In this document: positions 60,346-64,000 of the stretch, in pieces | How positions within the stretch are numbered: the first letter of the stretch is position 1 | Layout: the number at the start of each line of letters is the position of its first letter | Source: Synanceia verrucosa | Taxonomy: Eukaryota > Chordata > Actinopteri > Perciformes > Synanceiidae | Reading direction: 5' to 3' | Length of the DNA stretch: 64,000 nt | NCBI GenBank assembly: GCA_029721515.1 | Contig: CM056550.1 | Location: 29,728,619-29,792,618, forward strand | Translations under genes and position numbers: made by a program | Notes under the pieces: generated by a model | What the model was told of the DNA's origin: nothing | The model's database searches: none | The model's input: the letters and a program-made list of their open reading frames with translations, nothing else

Positions 60346-61906
60346 ACCGCAGTAGAACATTCACAACATTTTTCCTTATTTACTGGCCTATATCTGGTGT
60401 AACTGGTTGTCGTCCTTTATGACAACACTGTTGTAGACTGAACGGGTCCAGTAACTTGGGCATCACACATCACTGTTTACAAAAGCAGGCCTGCCTGTCG
60501 GGTTGTGTGTTGTTCTCTTGCTCTCTCTGCAAATATTGTGCTTTCAGGCTGTGGGGTTCTGATGGGGATGCTGTCTTTCCTGCACAGCGGGCCTCAAAAA
60601 CAATGAGGCAGTGTTGTCTGAGATGTCACTCTTCTCTCACAATCGACCAGCGCACACACTCCATCTGAATAGCGGCACATTAACAGCATGACACATTAAA
60701 CACACACTTGATGTTGCTAGCCTCGGGATGACTGCAAGCTTTGTCACACCACATGCAAAACATTTAAGACAATCATTTTCTGGCCCAGAGGGTATCATTT
60801 GAACTTTTCTCATACTAGAGAAGAGTTCGTTGACTGTAAAGACTGTAAATGGTCAGTCTGTCAAGTCTGGTTTCTACACGATATCTGTCAGGTCAGGTAG
60901 TAATCGTTGATTACAGTTACATACTAGATACAAACAGCACTTAAACATACTTAATGATTGGAAAAGACATGAAATCTAAGACCTTCAACAAATTTGTAAT
61001 ATAGCTTTGAGAGTAGCATGCTTTTGCATGGGATGAAGAAGCTTTTCATAGATTACACTCTAGATATGATGATGAGGGTGGTGAACTTTTCACCACCTTC
61101 ATCTTCTAGCCTCCAGTCAAAGTCATGACACTGAGCAAATCCTCAAAACACACAGACAATGAGTTTGCATGTTCATTTGAAAAATCACATGCTGCAGATG
61201 TCAACAACCAAAACGGATCTTGCTTATGAAGCCTTTCCACTCAAGGCTGAAAAAATGCAAACTGGTTTAGAAAGGGTGGGAAATAACATCTCAGTGAAAT
61301 ATAACAAATGTCTGCAATTTAAAAGTGGGCAGAGCATTTCTGATGAGAAGATGAGCCCGCCAGTTACCTTGGCCAACACTAGATGATGCAGTGCTAGCAC
61401 CAACAGTGGAACAGACTGTATGTTTTATAGTGGTGCACACTACAGTGGTATTATTCTGTCTGTCGACAAGACATCACTATGTGTAGCTTCATATCTCAGA
61501 GATACCTCATTAATCTGGGCTCAGGACTCAATGGTGAGCTGGATATCAAGTGTTACACAGTTAAACACAGTATAAACAATTTCAAACAGACATCTTTTCC
61601 AGAGACGCTCACTGCACAGTTGCTTCACTACAACAACAGAGGGCTGCTGTTCAAACATGCGGTGTACTGTTCTGGTGCACTAAAGAGACATTAAGGACTC
61701 CAGCATTCCTCTCTGCCTGCCCGCACTAGCTTGTCAGACACTGTAACACTATTACACCAGTACAGTGAATATAGAGACACACGTCCTGACAGCTGTGCTT
61801 TGTTCCCCCTCAGAGAACTACTAGAAATAATTACCACACAGTACAGTTCAGTCAGCAGGCAAAGTGAGGGATGTGGTCCCTGTCATAAACCAGGCTGGTT
61901 GCTTAC

Positions 61907-61968
61907 CTGTATTGCTAAATCTTCAACGGGCGTTTTCCCATTTCAGCAGGACGGAGCTTTGAATGGTT
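61907..61968 (-). other. Candidate non-coding 5' UTR exon of mrtfa
   Basis: A 62-bp segment is bounded by a pyrimidine-rich acceptor (acaacttctacag) and a perfect donor (CAG then gtaagc) on the minus strand, between the promoter region and exon 57662-57477. It has no long ORF. If included, translation would have to start at 57648. It could be a chance pairing of splice-like sites. Confidence 0.3.
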
Positions 61969-62627
61969 CTGTAGAAGTTGTTAAAGAAAAGCAAAGATTC
62001 ATCAGATAAGTGATGTAGTGTATATTTCCCTGTCAAACCTCTCTACTCTGGTTCATGGCGTATCTGGATTATGGTGTTGAGCAGCAGCCTCGTTATTAAT
62101 ATTCTGAAAGAGGCCCTCGTAGGGTAAAAATGCTTTTTAAAAAAGAATAATGAGTTCTGATAATATAAGCTAAACGAATCCACATTGCAGGAGGCCTTTC
62201 CGTAGATGTCATGGGGCAGCAGCCTACAGCTGTCACTGTCCAAAACACAGACATGCTAACAATAGCTTAGCAAGTCTGGGTGGGAGTTAACCTTAACAGT
62301 CCAAACACAACTTTAAGTAAGCCTATAATGAAAAAAATTACACACACACGATATAATGACGGCGAAAGGTCGCCAGCTACAACATAACGCTCTTATTGCT
62401 GTTGCTGGCTACATTTTAAATGCCTCCTCGGCGTCCCTTTTGACTGCAGACAGTCAGCTAACACCAAGTTAGCTAGCTATCGTTAGCATGCTAGCTGTAG
62501 CTGCCAGGCATCACCATCAAATGCTGCCTGCTGAGTGCACTTCCTGTCTGTCACCTTACTGTCTTCTCTCATTGGGATACTGCTAATGCCACGACGATAT
62601 CTATTTAATGTATTAATGTACGCTTAC

Positions 62628-62690
62628 TTGTCATGGTCGCCATTTGTGCGTTGTGTCTGTAAGGATAAACGGCTTTCACAGCATGACACC
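62628..62690 (-). other. mrtfa: Candidate mrtfa exon 1 (5' leader, possible alternative start)
   Basis: On the minus strand the sequence reads AAATGGCGACCATGACAA followed by the donor gtaagc. Two in-frame ATGs (62643 and 62634) lie in it. Spliced directly to 57662 they read in frame through SLSVTM into the annotated start. Spliced through the candidate exon 61968-61907 they reach a stop, making a short upstream ORF. The 5' boundary is approximate. Support is position, motifs and donor only. Confidence 0.5.
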
Positions 62691-62850
62691 ACCACCACTT
62701 CCGACTCACAAAGGAAACTTTTACCGGAAAACCCTCCTCTGCGTGGGAACAACTTCCTTCACAACACCTTTATTATCAGTCTATCAACCAGGACTCCTCG
62801 GTAACACGGGTAGAAAGAGCAGTGGAGCAATGTCCGCATCCATCAGACTG
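62635..62850 (-). promoter_or_regulatory. Candidate main promoter of mrtfa with ETS and YY1 motifs
   Basis: On the minus strand CGGAAGTGG (ETS type) lies at 62695-62703. CAAATGGCGACC, a close match to the YY1 initiator-proximal motif, lies at 62635-62646. A second ETS-like core is near 62723-62730. No TATA box is visible. CpG dinucleotides are more frequent here than in the AT-rich flanks. ETS followed by YY1 over the first ATG is typical of broadly expressed vertebrate genes. Transcription start position is inferred. Confidence 0.5.
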
Positions 62851-64000
62851 AGGAGTGTCTCTAACTTGAAGAAAAGAGAGAAGAAAGAATAGATATTTCT
62901 GCATGAAGCGTATTAAACCACAGACAGCGCAGTCTCTGTCTCCATCTAGTGGGCAGATATGAGTACTACAGGAGGCAGGAGCAACAGGTCTGGAAAACAA
63001 GCTCCGTGTGTGTGTGCCCTCATTACTGATCATCTTTACAAAATTAAGTGATTGGCTTTAATTGCACTGATTATAGTTCTGGATACAGAGACAGTTTTGG
63101 ACAACTGCTTTGGTTCAGTTTTTATTTAAATATTTCAAAAGGGACTGATTTTCTATTTTTTTCTGAGAACAACTTTAGAATTTAATTAAATTTTCCAAAA
63201 AAGCCACTTCAGGTTAGCACAGAATTCAAATACTAATACTGCTTGGACTTGTGTTTGTATAAACGTAATATGTCTTGTTACTTTACCCGAGCAGTGTTTT
63301 AACCCACCATCATTTCTCTCCTGTTTCCTGTTCAGCACTATAATGTATTTATTTCCTGTTAGCAATTGAAGTATCAGGAAAAAGCACACTGAAATATGCC
63401 TTGTTTGTGTGTGTTATAGGATTTGTAGGATATAAAATATAACAAACATGAATAAAATTTCAAAAAGCAGGACTTAAACATGATTGCATTACACTAATGT
63501 CAACTATATTATACTTACTGTTTCTTTAATAATAAATACATATTGTTAAATGTTCCATCACATTTAATCTGTTCTTCAACTCTGTGGAGGTGCATAAAAA
63601 CAGTGTGGCAGTTCTTAATTATTATTGTTATTTTTTTATCATGACTTTCAGCTATTTGTTTGTTTTTCTACATATATTTGTTTTTAACTCTACCTTACAA
63701 TATACTACCCTGGTACCTCATCTGTCAACTTCACTACTGCACTCAAACACAATAAAAAAGAGGACAAGACAACATTTGTTTCAAGACATTCTCAAACTCT
63801 TCGTTGTAGTTTATTTACTCAATTAGTGAAGCATGGAAAAGGCAAAACACTCCCCTTTAGTTCTGAGAGGAAAACAAAACAAAAGCTGTCAAATAATTAA
63901 TGCAAAATTCCAACAAAGTTGACTTTGTTAGAAGTCGTGACAACCTTTACTAACAATGAGAGCAGCAGAGCATGTTCTGCAATAGTGTTCATGTCTTCTT
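62851..64000. other. Upstream flank, no gene seen
   Basis: AT-rich. The longest ORF (63584-63826) has no homology that I recognise. An aataaa at about 63750 could be the 3' end of a neighbour on the plus strand, but no coding exon is visible to support it. Confidence 0.5.

Larger units (their letters stand above)
57663..62627 (-). other. Upstream intron(s) of mrtfa in the 5' UTR region
   Basis: If the promoter region at 62.6-62.85 kb is correct, this interval is spliced out in whole or in parts. It holds a dispersed repeat at 60165-60345 and a candidate 62-bp UTR exon. No ORF here resembles a known protein. Confidence 0.5.

Noticed and set aside
62535..62892. Plus-strand ORFs at the mrtfa promoter as a divergent gene
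   Set aside because: No homology, overlapping frames, and a minus-strand promoter and donor already explain the region.
1..64000. tRNA, rRNA, CRISPR array or bacterial-type operon
   Set aside because: No cloverleaf with A/B boxes, no rRNA segment and no spaced repeat array was seen; the window is clearly vertebrate nuclear DNA.

Overview
The window looks like a piece of a ray-finned fish (teleost) chromosome. Evidence: spliced genes with GT-AG introns, decayed Tc1-type transposons, a short dispersed repeat ending in ATGG units that is common in fish, many GT/CA and AT microsatellites, and several small non-autonomous DNA elements. Species cannot be named; a percomorph is a guess.

Only one protein-coding gene can be supported. 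It is on the minus strand and is the fish orthologue of myocardin-related transcription factor A (MRTF-A, also MKL1; symbol mrtfa). I joined 18 coding exons between 57648 and 24490. Every splice junction is GT-AG and keeps phase, giving 3723 coding bases (1240 residues plus stop). In order the protein has three actin-binding RPEL motifs, basic nuclear-import segments, a 14-proline run, a Gln-rich segment, a SAP domain, a leucine zipper, a long Gln-rich expansion and a C-terminal transactivation domain ending in the MRTF-A-type tail. A CpG- and ETS/YY1-bearing promoter with a first exon lies near 62.63-62.85 kb. A second first exon at 44263-44335, inside the 18 kb first coding intron, is joined in the same phase to the RPEL1 exon and predicts an alternative N terminus. 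The 3' UTR runs to about 23545, with an AATAAA at 23562-23567.

Layout: 1-23.5 kb is gene-free. It holds Tc1 remnants at 7.85-8.4, 9.54-10.69 and 22.2-23.1 kb, a TA-flanked element at 8.73-9.34 kb, a TTAA-flanked inverted-repeat element at 12.74-13.30 kb and a 79-copy, 33-bp minisatellite at 13.96-16.57 kb. It also has two abutting perfect hairpins at 17.75-17.84 kb and four same-orientation copies of the ATGG-tailed repeat. 23.5-62.7 kb is mrtfa with its introns. These contain a truncated LINE (30.1-31.1 kb), a large inverted-repeat element (31.1-32.0 kb), a TTAA-flanked MITE (34.4 kb) and clustered repeat fragments (51-51.8 kb). 62.85-64 kb shows no gene.

Functionally, MRTF-A links actin to transcription: G-actin bound to the RPEL motifs holds it in the cytoplasm; when G-actin falls it enters the nucleus, binds SRF and activates CArG-box genes for cytoskeleton and muscle.
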